From: an uncultured Christensenella sp.
GTDB lineage: Bacteria > Bacillota > Clostridia > Christensenellales > Pumilibacteraceae
Assembly (NCBI GenBank): GCA_910578545.1
Contig: CAJTPT010000012.1
Coordinates: 5,669-15,403, forward strand
DNA length: 9,735 nucleotides
Direction: 5' to 3'
Shown here: positions 1-6,213 of the stretch, piece after piece
Position numbering within the stretch: the first letter of the stretch is position 1
Layout of the letters: each line of letters starts with the position of its first letter
Notes under the pieces: model-generated
What the model was told of the DNA's origin: nothing
What the model saw: the letters and a program-made list of their open reading frames with translations, nothing else
The model's database searches: none
Translations under genes and position numbers: made by a program

Positions 1-55
1 GAAAGCGTGCGTACTGTAACAGGTACCTCGGGTTCAAATCCCGATCTCTCCGCCA
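1..55 (+). tRNA. tRNA-Ser(GGA), 3' part (left att copy)
   Basis: This is the 3' part of a tRNA-Ser: the end of the anticodon loop, the 3' strand of the anticodon stem (GCGTG), a long variable arm with GTAC/GTAC pairing, the T-arm with GGTTCAAATCC, the acceptor strand TCTCTCC, then GCCA. The anticodon GGA is read from the right-hand copy, where the loop TTGGAAA is visible. The 5' half should lie just outside the window. An encoded CCA and the long variable arm support a bacterial serine tRNA. It also forms the left attachment site. Confidence 0.85.
1..55. repeat. attL: left copy of 55-bp direct repeat
   Basis: This copy is identical base for base to 9632-9686 and is the left boundary of the integrated element. 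The repeat may extend a few bases left of the window, because the right copy already shows CGCTTG of the anticodon arm before the shared block. A tyrosine integrase gene 82 bp inside this boundary fits integration into the tRNA 3' end. Confidence 0.85.
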
Positions 56-57
56 AA

Positions 58-89
58 CCCCAAGATATTGTGTATCTCGGGGCTTTTTT
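58..89 (+). terminator. Rho-independent terminator after tRNA-Ser, supplied by the phage
   Basis: CCCCAAGATA pairs with TATCTCGGGG across the short loop TTGTG, with one A-C mismatch, and a run of six T follows at 84-89. It can end tRNA transcription in the lysogen. Read on the minus strand the mismatch becomes a G-U pair, but only three T follow, so it should be a weak stop for leftward transcription from the integrase gene. Confidence 0.75.
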
Positions 90-136
90 ATGTCCAAAAA
101 CACAAGAGGAAAAGTACAAGTATACACGCTTAAGGG

Positions 137-1039
137 TCAAAAACGTACTTTGTTGAGCTTGTTAAGCTCGGCGAGCTCGAACTCGGAAGTAACATGACTA
201 TAGATGTTGGCAGTGGTACCGTAATTACTGTGACCAAGCCACTTCTGAATAGTCTTAATACTGATTCCGGCTTCGATACAACGCGTAGCAAAAGTATGGC
301 GAAGATCCTTCAGAGTCATAGAAAATGAAAGTTTGGGCTGAATAAAACCGGTAAAATGCTTCTGTACAGCCTGGTACGACCGAGGGAAAATCTTATCGGA
401 AGAACGGGGAACGGTAGAAAGCAAAAGCTCGAGCTCGTCAGAGAGAGGAAGAACACGATCGGACTTAACCGTCTTAGTACCGGGAATACGGATAGAATGA
501 TCGGACACATCGGACCAACAAACAGCGAGAGGCTCGGAAGGTCGACACCCGGTTAACAAATAAAAACGGTAAAGCGCGGAATCAAGGTCGTTAACGGTGA
601 GCTCGAGGAACTCGGACTGTTGGGCAAAAGTAAGGGCATGACTGGAATTATAATTATGCTTAACACAATCAACGTCGTCAACAGGATTACGATCGATTAG
701 ACCGGCGCGAACAGCTTCCCGGAAAGCCTGGTTATAAATTTGACGGACAATCTGTCGCATCCGCGGGGAACTAACGACAGAAAGCGCTTTTGTAATATCG
801 TGGGCGGTGTACTCGCTTAACGGTTTATCTTGAATATTCGGGTAAACGTGCTTATCTATGCTGTGCTTGAGGTCATATCCGTTATCCTTGAGAGAGGGCG
901 CCTTAAGCTGAAACCAATCCACAAGCCAGGCGAAAAAAGTAACGGTTGTACGCTTCCCAGATAGTTGCTCAAGTATAAGCTGAAGCTTATCGGATATATC
1001 GCGCAGATAATCGAGGACATCCACTATAGAAAAACCCAC
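137..1039 (-). CDS. int: Tyrosine recombinase / phage integrase
   Basis: This 300-aa site-specific recombinase inserts and excises the element at the tRNA-Ser att site. An N-terminal SAM-like, core-binding domain spans about residues 30-120 and the catalytic domain about 135-295. Visible catalytic residues are R166 (TGCRPSE), K189 (beta-hairpin TKTVKS), R247 in KDLRHTF, H270 (WLGHS) and the nucleophile Y280 (IYSH). The first His of the usual HxLR box is Lys (K244), a known variant in phage integrases. The listed start is GTG at 1039, with no clear ribosome binding site. A second GTG at 1024 overlaps the upstream TAG as TAGTG and could be used by re-initiation, giving 295 aa. It is the last gene of the leftward operon, ending 82 bp from attL. 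The family assignment is firm; the start is not. Confidence 0.95.
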   Translation of the reverse strand: MGFSIVDVLDYLRDISDKLQLILEQLSGKRTTVTFFAWLVDWFQLKAPSLKDNGYDLKHSIDKHVYPNIQDKPLSEYTAHDITKALSVVSSPRMRQIVRQIYNQAFREAVRAGLIDRNPVDDVDCVKHNYNSSHALTFAQQSEFLELTVNDLDSALYRFYLLTGCRPSEPLAVCWSDVSDHSIRIPGTKTVKSDRVLPLSDELELLLSTVPRSSDKIFPRSYQAVQKHFTGFIQPKLSFSMTLKDLRHTFATRCIEAGISIKTIQKWLGHSNYGTTANIYSHVTSEFELAELNKLNKVRF

Positions 1040-1476
1040 TTTAGGAAATAAAAGAAAAAAGAAAGAGAATTTAAACCGGCTGTACCAACATATAAGCTAA
1101 AAGAAAGAATATTTGCAAAAAAGTCAAAAACATCACCAAGCCATTGTAGACCATAAGGAAATGTATCACCAAAATTTGTTGAAAGAACTTTAAGCCAATT
1201 AGTCGGAATCGTCGGGGCATTGCTCAATTGTGAAAGAAGACCGGAAAAAGAAATAGCCTGCTTGCCCGAAAGCATACGGATAAGAGAAATAGCAAGCAAT
1301 GTTACAAGAATAACAGCAAAAATACCGCCAATCGTCCTACCAACTCTTACAGAACGAATAGGTTTATCCGAATCGGGCTTCCAACCGCGGGGAACAGATG
1401 GGCCCACAAAACCGTGATCACCTTCGCGAGGGGTGCGAACACGTGCATCACGAGGACGTAGCTCATTAGGTTTCAT
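1024..1476 (-). CDS. Membrane protein, possible pVI-like minor coat protein
   Basis: The product is 150 aa with a basic, Pro/Arg-rich N-terminus (residues 1-46), a clear transmembrane segment at about 48-68, a polar stretch, and a hydrophobic aromatic C-terminus (about 118-150). ATG is preceded by GGAGGATAATT, and the Shine-Dalgarno overlaps the stop of the adsorption-protein frame, so the two are translationally coupled. Its 3' end overlaps the integrase start. In Ff phages a hydrophobic minor coat protein (pVI) follows pIII, and this gene holds that place. I do not recognise the sequence; the pVI role rests on position and hydrophobicity only. A membrane-anchored lysogenic conversion or exclusion protein is an alternative. 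Confidence 0.75.
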   Translation of the reverse strand: MKPNELRPRDARVRTPREGDHGFVGPSVPRGWKPDSDKPIRSVRVGRTIGGIFAVILVTLLAISLIRMLSGKQAISFSGLLSQLSNAPTIPTNWLKVLSTNFGDTFPYGLQWLGDVFDFFANILSFSLYVGTAGLNSLSFFFYFLKWVFL

Positions 1477-1478
1477 AA

Positions 1479-2030
1479 TTATCCTCCGGAAATGAGAGAA
1501 ACTATCTTAAGAATAACGCAGATAGTAAGAAGAGATAGGGCGAACGTAGACATATTAAAGCCCAATACCTCGAAATCAAGCAACGAAGTTATAGCTTTAA
1601 TAGGCGTATCAATTACAGAGCCCATAAGGCTCAAAAAAGAATAATCATTGGCTGAAGCAACACCGGCGGAAAACCCTGTTGTATAACCGTCAGATTGACC
1701 GGCATTATAACCATTGTTATACTCGATTAAAGCTTGATTAGCACCGTCACGAGAACCGTCGGCAAAACCGGCAGAGTACCCCGACTGATACGAATCGGAA
1801 GCAGAAAAAGAGCCAATATAAGAGGTAAAATAATTAGGTAAATTTAACAAAGAAGGTAAGGAAGATACATAAGAAGACAACAAAGGCGCACAGAAATAGA
1901 GTCTATGTGAAGCGGAATCAGAAAATTCAAAAATAGAATAAGCGCGAATGAGAGAAGTAGATAAAGAAGTAAAACGAAAAGGAGGAGTAGAAGACAGAAA
2001 AGGTAAAGTAAGAATAATATTGCCGATAGC
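1479..2030 (-). CDS. C-terminal half of a frameshifted pIII-like adsorption protein
   Basis: This frame is open from just after a TAG at 2031-2033 to TAA at 1479-1481 (183 codons). It has no ATG and no ribosome binding site near its upstream end. The best internal start would be TTG at 1883, in a pyrimidine-rich context. It encodes a Ser-rich segment, then Tyr/Gly repeats of the form Y/F-x-x-G (YQSGYSAG, YNNGYNAG, DGYTTGFSAG), and ends in a hydrophobic anchor (STFALSLLTICVILKIVSLI) followed by SGG. Gly-rich linker plus C-terminal TM is the layout of the C-domain of inovirus pIII. The simplest reading is that it is the second half of the gene starting at 2637, reached by a +1 frameshift within 1930-2030; the joined product would be 385 aa. 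Confidence 0.7.
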   Translation of the reverse strand, partial: AIGNIILTLPFLSSTPPFRFTSLSTSLIRAYSIFEFSDSASHRLYFCAPLLSSYVSSLPSLLNLPNYFTSYIGSFSASDSYQSGYSAGFADGSRDGANQALIEYNNGYNAGQSDGYTTGFSAGVASANDYSFLSLMGSVIDTPIKAITSLLDFEVLGFNMSTFALSLLTICVILKIVSLISGG

Positions 2031-2637
2031 CTAAAAGTTTAGAAAAATCAAATCCGGTCATATAGTAAAAAAAGAAATATGAATTATGAGGACCGTAACG
2101 AAAAGATAAGAAAGTAGTTGTAGACGGATCAAGAGGCACAGGGTCAGAAGAATAAGAATAAGAATATGCATTAAGAACAAAATTATTATCAGAGTAATAA
2201 GAATACCCTAACTCAATTGAAGAAAAAAGGGAATTGCCCCACAAACCGGAAACAACAGAAGTGGAAGGAGAAGCAATATTACGAAAACAAGCACGACCGG
2301 CAGGATCGGTATCAGAATAATTAGAAAAACATAAATCAAAAAAAGTAAAAGAAATAGGAAGAAAATTAGAACTAGCAAGCGAAGATGACAAAGAAGAAAA
2401 ATTAGGAAAAGGAGCAACGGCAAACAAACCATTACCTAAAGAGTAAGATCCGGAAGCAGAATCAACAACATCAGCAGAAACACGAACACCGGAAAATTCG
2501 GAAGAATATTGCGAAACCATACGAGCTTCGGCGGGTCGTGGCGAATATACAAACACGATTGGAATAAAAACGGCCAAGCATACCGCACAGATAACCGAAA
2601 AAATTCGGACTGTAATTGAATTACGAAATTTAACCAT
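1927..2637 (-). CDS. Secreted pIII-like adsorption protein, N-terminal part (frameshifted)
   Basis: The frame encodes 236 aa. The N-terminus is a classic Sec signal peptide: K3, R5 and R11, a hydrophobic core at about 12-31, and an A-E-A cleavage motif at 36-38. The mature part is rich in Ser, Tyr and Phe with likely beta structure, suiting an exposed receptor-binding domain. ATG at 2637 follows GGAGG by 10 nt and overlaps the end of the Cys-rich micro-gene. The last ~30 residues become a monotonous Phe/Ser/Tyr run with no membrane anchor, while a neighbouring frame opens at 2030 and supplies a Gly-repeat linker and a C-terminal TM. This points to a +1 frameshift, programmed or mutational, in 1930-2030. 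The pIII role is inferred from architecture and position; no sequence homology is claimed. Confidence 0.75.
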   Translation of the reverse strand: MVKFRNSITVRIFSVICAVCLAVFIPIVFVYSPRPAEARMVSQYSSEFSGVRVSADVVDSASGSYSLGNGLFAVAPFPNFSSLSSSLASSNFLPISFTFFDLCFSNYSDTDPAGRACFRNIASPSTSVVSGLWGNSLFSSIELGYSYYSDNNFVLNAYSYSYSSDPVPLDPSTTTFLSFRYGPHNSYFFFYYMTGFDFSKLLGYRQYYSYFTFSVFYSSFSFYFFIYFSHSRLFYF

Positions 2638-2764
2638 GATTTATAGCCTCCAAGACAAGTTTGGCTTCGTCACACATTTCAGTACGCGAAGCAAAAAAAG
2701 GGCAGAAATAAGCGAAAAAAGGACAATAACGGCACGATCGATCGTCATCTAAAAATTGGACCAT
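2630..2764 (-). CDS. Cys-rich micro-protein, 44 aa
   Basis: This short gene begins at ATG 2764, ten bases after the stop of the upstream gene, behind GGCGGTG. It ends overlapping the start of the signal-peptide gene at 2637. A longer in-frame reading from 2848 exists but lies almost wholly inside the upstream gene, so I prefer the short start. Four cysteines are spaced C11-x2-C14-x6-C21-x9-C31 around CRYCPFFAYFCPFF, suggesting a metal-binding knot (Zn or Fe-S) or disulfides. There is no signal peptide. Its place between structural genes suggests a small virion or assembly factor. Function unknown. Support comes from the operon spacing, the Shine-Dalgarno and the Cys pattern. Confidence 0.6.
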   Translation of the reverse strand: MVQFLDDDRSCRYCPFFAYFCPFFASRTEMCDEAKLVLEAINHG

Positions 2765-2774
2765 ATAACACCGC

Positions 2775-3122
2775 CTAATCATTTTGGCAAAGCTTGTCCA
2801 TAAACTTATGGCAAAGCCGGGGAATAAACGCCAAAAAGTCAACGGCAAGATGAATGATCATGCAGTTAACAAACCAGGCGAAGATTTGGATTACTACGGG
2901 ATTATCGAACAACGGCAAAATGCCGGAGGATCCAAACAACTCGGCAAGAGTAGTAAAAGTCAACGAGCTCGATACGTCGAAACCTACAAACTCAAAAAAA
3001 GATCCGAGAGACACCGGCGTATAGTTACGCGACAGGAAAGCAATACCGTACCACAGGAACGGCAGGGCGTAAATTATATACCAAAAAATATTGTCAAGTA
3101 TCTCAAGACTGTGTTTCTTCAT
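2775..3122 (-). CDS. Two-TM membrane protein, morphogenesis or minor coat
   Basis: The product is 115 aa. One hydrophobic segment lies at about 11-30 (IFWYIIYALPFLWYGIAFL) and a second at about 76-100, with a short Lys/His/Arg-rich tail. GGAGGTGAAAA precedes the ATG at 3122. The start lies 20 bp inside the end of the Zot-like ATPase gene, so translation is probably coupled. In filamentous phages small hydrophobic proteins near gene I form the virion tip or the inner-membrane assembly complex, and this is a candidate for either. I do not recognise its sequence and give it no Ff gene name. Confidence 0.75.
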   Translation of the reverse strand: MKKHSLEILDNIFWYIIYALPFLWYGIAFLSRNYTPVSLGSFFEFVGFDVSSSLTFTTLAELFGSSGILPLFDNPVVIQIFAWFVNCMIIHLAVDFLAFIPRLCHKFMDKLCQND

Positions 3123-4050
3123 TTTTCACCTCCGGAAAAATATCTACAAAGGAAGCTTCGTCGTCTGTGGATGAACTGTCAGCAGTAGGTTTAGGCGCAG
3201 GGCGGGGCTTGGGAACAGGCGCACGAACGGGCTTAAGTACACCAAGGTTTTGGAACTCTTTGCGAAATGATATAATTTGCTTAGTCTTAAGGTCAGCCCA
3301 GGCAGAAAGCGATCGCACATTATTCTTAACGGGAAGGTCGTCGGTAAGTGCGGAATAGCAATAAGCGTCGTATCGCTTAAACATTTTGTTAAACATGAGA
3401 ATATGCATCATGCTTTTTTGGGCATCTTCGGAATAAGAATTAACTACACCGCCGTCGTCACTGTAACGCTCTTCGCGAAGATTAAACGAAGAAACAAACG
3501 GAAAACGGCGGAGCGAATGTACATAGAAATATGTGGAAGTCGTGCGCTTAAGCGCATAGTGCAGATCACTTAAGCAATGGCTATTACAAAATATCTTACC
3601 GCCTTTAGTTTCGTGACCGAAGAGCTTAAAGAACAAAAGCAGTTGGGCGCTTATATCCGCACTCTCTTTACTCTTCCCGGCACCGAGCATGCTATCCGCA
3701 ACAAGACTTGCTTCATCCAAAATAACAACGGATTTATAGTTAAGGCGCACCTTCCGAAGAAGATGATCTAAAAGTAAAGGCGTGTATTTTATCTTACGAA
3801 GCGGGATATTACTGTAAAGCAAAGGCTCTTCGGGTTTTTCACGGCGCAAGAGCTTAGCAAACACTCGACTAATATACCAACGCACCCGGACGCGCTTATA
3901 CGACTTAAGAGCGAAGCGCACGGTAAGCGCGGACTTGCCGGACTTGACACCGCCGGTTATCATGGTTACGGCAGAGAACGCAGGAACCTTGAAGAACTTG
4001 CGGAATAGAAAGTAACCGAGTACGATTATGATTAACACAACTAACCACAT
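3103..4050 (-). CDS. zot: Zot-like (pI) inovirus assembly ATPase
   Basis: This 315-aa ATPase is the hallmark gene of filamentous phages, driving extrusion of the virion through the inner membrane. A transmembrane helix lies at residues 2-16. The P-loop is GGVKSGKS (residues 33-40, K39-S40) and Walker B is VVILDE (108-113). The ATPase core runs to about 250, followed by a Pro/Lys-rich linker and an acidic Ser/Asp/Glu tail. The membrane helix is N-terminal; in Ff pI and CTXphi Zot the helix lies after the ATPase domain, so the topology differs. ATG at 4050 follows GAGGT. A terminator lies just upstream, between this gene and the coat-protein gene, as in Ff phages. No secretin gene is present, as expected for a one-membrane host. 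Confidence 0.9.
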   Translation of the reverse strand: MWLVVLIIIVLGYFLFRKFFKVPAFSAVTMITGGVKSGKSALTVRFALKSYKRVRVRWYISRVFAKLLRREKPEEPLLYSNIPLRKIKYTPLLLDHLLRKVRLNYKSVVILDEASLVADSMLGAGKSKESADISAQLLLFFKLFGHETKGGKIFCNSHCLSDLHYALKRTTSTYFYVHSLRRFPFVSSFNLREERYSDDGGVVNSYSEDAQKSMMHILMFNKMFKRYDAYCYSALTDDLPVKNNVRSLSAWADLKTKQIISFRKEFQNLGVLKPVRAPVPKPRPAPKPTADSSSTDDEASFVDIFPEVKNEETQS

Positions 4051-4061
4051 AAGTAAACCTC

Positions 4062-4104
4062 AAAAAATATGGGGATACGCCCAAAGGATTAAAGCGTACC
4101 CCCA
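4062..4104 (-). terminator. Terminator/attenuator between coat and Zot genes
   Basis: On the minus strand TGGGGGTACGC pairs with GCGTATCCCCA (11 bp with one G-U) across a 13-nt loop, then TATTTTTTG follows. It sits between the major-coat candidate and the assembly ATPase. Ff phages have a terminator in the equivalent place after gene VIII, which keeps coat mRNA abundant and limits downstream genes. Read-through must occur for the rest of the operon unless another promoter exists. Confidence 0.8.
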
Positions 4105-4124
4105 CGCAGGAGAAAAACGCAACC

Positions 4125-4367
4125 TTAGCGATTGCGCGCGCCAAGCGACGTAACAAAGTTAACTACCCAACGGCTTAGGCCTATTGCAAGGCTTATGCCG
4201 GCGAATATAACTATGAGTGCGCCGAAAACGCTGAGAGTCTTGGTATCGCCGGAAACATCCAAGAAGATATTTTGGGCAAGAGTACTCAAACCACCGCCGA
4301 TACCTGTTGCAACACCGGTTATACCGCCTACAAGCAACGAGATAATCTCAGACATCAATGCAGTCAT
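4125..4367 (-). CDS. Likely major coat protein (pVIII-like)
   Basis: The product is 80 aa with a Gly-rich hydrophobic N-terminal segment (about 9-32), a short acidic/polar stretch (FLDVSGDTKT), a second hydrophobic segment (about 45-64) and an amphipathic tail with basic residues R66, R77 and R80. Small size, an acidic part before a membrane helix and a basic C-terminus fit a filamentous major coat protein, whose basic end faces the DNA. It is the last gene before a strong terminator, again as for gene VIII. ATG overlaps the previous stop as ATGA, and the Shine-Dalgarno GAGGAGGT lies inside the upstream coding region, about 10 nt away. Alternative: a minor coat protein, with the 62-aa neighbour as the major one. 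Confidence 0.7.
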   Translation of the reverse strand: MTALMSEIISLLVGGITGVATGIGGGLSTLAQNIFLDVSGDTKTLSVFGALIVIFAGISLAIGLSRWVVNFVTSLGARNR

Positions 4368-4552
4368 TTCTTATCTACCTCCTCTTTATTTACATCCGAG
4401 CCCTCTTGCTTGAGCTCGTCAGCATCAGATTTACCTTTCTTGGCGGCGCGCCTATCTTTAAGGTCTCTGATAATCTTAAAAACGGAAAAGCCTATGTATG
4501 CAAGGCAACCAACAACCAGCAAAACACCAAGGATAGTACCGAGAGTACCCAT
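4364..4552 (-). CDS. Small single-TM protein (minor coat or assembly)
   Basis: The product is 62 aa, with a transmembrane segment at about 5-26 (ILGVLLVVGCLAYIGFSVF) followed by a strongly charged cytosolic tail, first basic (RDLKDRRAAKKGK) then acidic. AGGAGG lies seven bases before the ATG. It overlaps the next gene by 4 bp. Its position before the coat-protein candidate matches the small pVII/pIX-type proteins of Ff phages. The tail is long for those proteins, so a host-membrane accessory role is also possible. The sequence is not recognised. Confidence 0.7.
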   Translation of the reverse strand: MGTLGTILGVLLVVGCLAYIGFSVFKIIRDLKDRRAAKKGKSDADELKQEGSDVNKEEVDKK

Positions 4553-4562
4553 TACTTACCTC

Positions 4563-5132
4563 CTAAAATTCGGGCAAATCCAAATCGTATGCATTACGCA
4601 AACGACCAATGGCCGAACGAAGCACCGACTCGGAAGAGGATTTATCTATCTCGACCGGAAGAGCATCCAAATTGCCGAACTCGTCATAACCGCACATAAA
4701 GTAATTAATAGAACGCAGGCGATCACTGTCCGGATAGTACACGAACTGCAAACCGAGATTGCACTGCGAACAGTCGGAATAAAGAGCGTCAAAGAACTTG
4801 TAACCGTAACGGTCTTTATTACTGCGACGAGTAGACGAATCATAATCGTTAGGCGTAGTAAGGCGTATCTGAACTTCCTCGCCGTGGTATTTGACAGGAA
4901 CGTAGTACCCATACATACGATCGCCGGAATTGGTATAAAACTCGGTACGCTGAATCTTCACAGCGGGCAGAACATAAACACCGACGGGAGATTTAAATAC
5001 GGTTTTTTCCTGGGCGGTAAGCCAATCCCTGTAAAGCAGTTTAGCAGGCTTGGAAGGTTGCTGTTCGGTAGCGGGTGTACCATTGTTGCCGGCCGATTCG
5101 ATCGGCGTGTTTTGAGTCTTTTCTTCTTTCAT
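4563..5132 (-). CDS. Unknown soluble protein at the pV (ssDNA-binding) position
   Basis: I chose ATG 5132 (189 aa) because AGGAGGTCAAATC lies directly before it; a GTG/TTG extension to 5153 has no such signal. There is no signal peptide or membrane segment. Residues 1-30 are polar and probably disordered (Gln/Pro/Lys-rich). The core from about 31 to 150 is rich in aromatic and beta-forming residues, with C-x2-C in DCSQCN. The C-terminus is acidic. In Ff phages the ssDNA-binding protein pV is encoded just ahead of the small coat genes, and this gene takes that place, but it is twice the usual size and I do not recognise a fold. The ssDNA-binding role is only a positional guess. Confidence 0.7.
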   Translation of the reverse strand: MKEEKTQNTPIESAGNNGTPATEQQPSKPAKLLYRDWLTAQEKTVFKSPVGVYVLPAVKIQRTEFYTNSGDRMYGYYVPVKYHGEEVQIRLTTPNDYDSSTRRSNKDRYGYKFFDALYSDCSQCNLGLQFVYYPDSDRLRSINYFMCGYDEFGNLDALPVEIDKSSSESVLRSAIGRLRNAYDLDLPEF

Positions 5133-5153
5133 GATTTGACCTCCTACAGTCAT

Positions 5154-5303
5154 TGATTTTTAGCCGTATACCCGGTACTTCAGGCTTTTATATCTACCGG
5201 CACTGCCGGGGGATAACATGTTTTCTAAAGGTTAAAGTGGTAAAGCGCTGTACTACTCTACAACGTTGCAAAGTGGTAATTCGAATTACTACTTACGCGG
5301 ACA
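5154..5303. other. Non-coding spacer between early and structural genes
   Basis: This 150-bp gap inside an otherwise tightly packed operon holds two related 22-bp palindromes (5236-5257 and 5272-5293) and a small CCGGC/GCCGG hairpin at 5197-5209. On the minus strand TATAAA (5187-5192) could be a -10 box, with only a poor -35 18 bp upstream. I see no gene. It looks like a control region for the structural genes. Confidence 0.5.
5236..5293. promoter_or_regulatory. Tandem pair of 22-bp palindromic sites
   Basis: The two sites at 5236-5257 and 5272-5293 share AGTGGTA at the left and TACTACT at the right. Their centres differ, AGCGCT in one and TTCGAA in the other, yet both centres are palindromes, so symmetry is kept although the bases changed. 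The period is 36 bp. They could be operators for a dimeric regulator or, in RNA, small hairpins ahead of the structural genes. Confidence 0.55.
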
Positions 5304-5513
5304 CTACCAACGGTCGATATGACGATCAGACCTATCCAAAACACGACAATTCGGACAATGTGTACTACCGTCTTTACCAAACGACCATCCGATAGATCGC
5401 GCAGCTTGTGCGGAATTATAAATGGATTCGATTTTTTGTATTGGATCGGACACCTTACCGCATATATCGCACGTGCAAACGTAATATTTAACATTGAAGT
5501 AACCAACAGACAT
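5304..5513 (-). CDS. Small zinc-ribbon protein
   Basis: The product is 69 aa. Two cysteine pairs, C15-x2-C18 (CDICGK) and C53-x2-C56 (HCPNC), are spaced as in a zinc ribbon, with IGWSFGKDG between them. It is likely a nucleic-acid or protein-binding factor. ATG at 5513 lies eight bases after the upstream stop and is preceded by AGGTG five bases away. It ends the early block, before the 150-bp palindrome-containing spacer, so it could be the regulator acting there, but nothing in the sequence proves this. Confidence 0.75.
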   Translation of the reverse strand: MSVGYFNVKYYVCTCDICGKVSDPIQKIESIYNSAQAARSIGWSFGKDGSTHCPNCRVLDRSDRHIDRW

Positions 5514-5521
5514 AGGTACAC

Positions 5522-5956
5522 CTATCCGACACGTTGCAGCTGACCGGCGTCGGAACGAATAAACACGCTTCCAAACTCGCTGAACTCATCAACGTTAACA
5601 TTCCAACAGTAAGCATAGCAACGGTAAGTGCAGTTTCCGACATAACCGAACTGATGTTCCCAATCTTCCTCGTACGGACTAACGCACAGGAAGGAATAGA
5701 ATTCGCCGAAATCTTCCAAGAAATCCCGGGAAACGGCAAACACCTTTACATGATCATGCTTCTCGAGCTTTTGGATGCGACGGTACAACTCGGACCCGGA
5801 ATGTATTGGGGGTACACCGTCGGGGGATGCAGAGGAACCGAACAGAGAAATTACATCCGACTTGTTAAAAGCTGCAATAACCGACAAAGGGAAGTGCATG
5901 CGTTCCATAAACTGGATGGCAACAGCTTTCATCTGACGAGGACTTGCTTTACTCAT
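5522..5956 (-). CDS. Hypothetical early protein, 144 aa
   Basis: The start is ATG 5956, giving MSKASP, because GAGGTG lies six bases before it. An upstream extension to 6001 would run inside the preceding gene. Start and Shine-Dalgarno both lie in the last codons of the upstream gene, so they are coupled. The protein is soluble and acidic-aromatic, with ELYRRIQKLEKHDHVKVFAV, then FLEDFGEFYSF and two cysteines in CTYRCYAYCW. No catalytic motif was recognised. Its first six residues and its leader repeat those of the preceding gene (27-bp perfect repeat), while the rest is unrelated. Confidence 0.75.
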   Translation of the reverse strand: MSKASPRQMKAVAIQFMERMHFPLSVIAAFNKSDVISLFGSSASPDGVPPIHSGSELYRRIQKLEKHDHVKVFAVSRDFLEDFGEFYSFLCVSPYEEDWEHQFGYVGNCTYRCYAYCWNVNVDEFSEFGSVFIRSDAGQLQRVG

Positions 5957-6213
5957 TGGACACCTCGGAAGCAATATCAAATAATCCGGCATCTTTAGCA
6001 AGCTTTACAATATCGTCCCAACAAACAAGATAAGAACGTTCGCCAAAAGAAACAACGGGCTCACCGGTATTACAAACAACGGAAATAAGATAATCCTTAG
6101 AACAACCATCAATAAGTGTAATACCTTGACCGACTTGTCGGATAAAACGCTGTTTACCATCTTTGGTAAAAATGTGAAAAATAGAAGGACTTGCTTTACT
6201 CATTGGACACCTC
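5940..6213 (-). repeat. 27-bp direct repeat at two gene junctions (5940-5966, 6187-6213)
   Basis: The two 27-bp blocks are identical. Each holds the end of one gene (EVSNE stop), the GAGGTG ribosome binding site and the start MSKASP of the next. They mark the ends of a duplicated gene unit: the two genes finishing in these blocks are paralogues. Confidence 0.85.
5949..6203 (-). CDS. Hypothetical early protein, paralogue 2
   Basis: The 84-aa product starts at ATG 6203 (MSKASP), with GAGGTG six bases upstream inside the end of the preceding gene and an 8-bp overlap. Its C-terminal half is clearly related to the preceding gene's product: EPVVSFGERSYLVCWDDIVKLAKDAGLFD aligns without gaps to SPVVTYGGRSFCLGWDDIIILAKQAGLFD, and both end in EVSNE. 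The shared part looks like a short beta hairpin followed by an amphipathic helix. Function is unknown; a small DNA-mimic, host-takeover or dimerising factor are all possible. Tandem duplication followed by divergence is the simplest history. Confidence 0.7.
   Translation of the reverse strand: MSKASPSIFHIFTKDGKQRFIRQVGQGITLIDGCSKDYLISVVCNTGEPVVSFGERSYLVCWDDIVKLAKDAGLFDIASEVSNE

Noticed and set aside
2630..2848. 72-aa reading of the Cys-rich gene
   Set aside because: The extra N-terminal part lies inside the upstream gene; ATG 2764 has the better ribosome binding site and spacing.
4272..5156. Plus-strand 294-aa open frame
   Set aside because: It is antisense to four well-supported minus-strand genes with good ribosome binding sites and has no recognisable features.
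5197..5209. CCGGC/GCCGG hairpin as a terminator in the 150-bp spacer
   Set aside because: The stem is only 5 bp and no T run follows on either strand.
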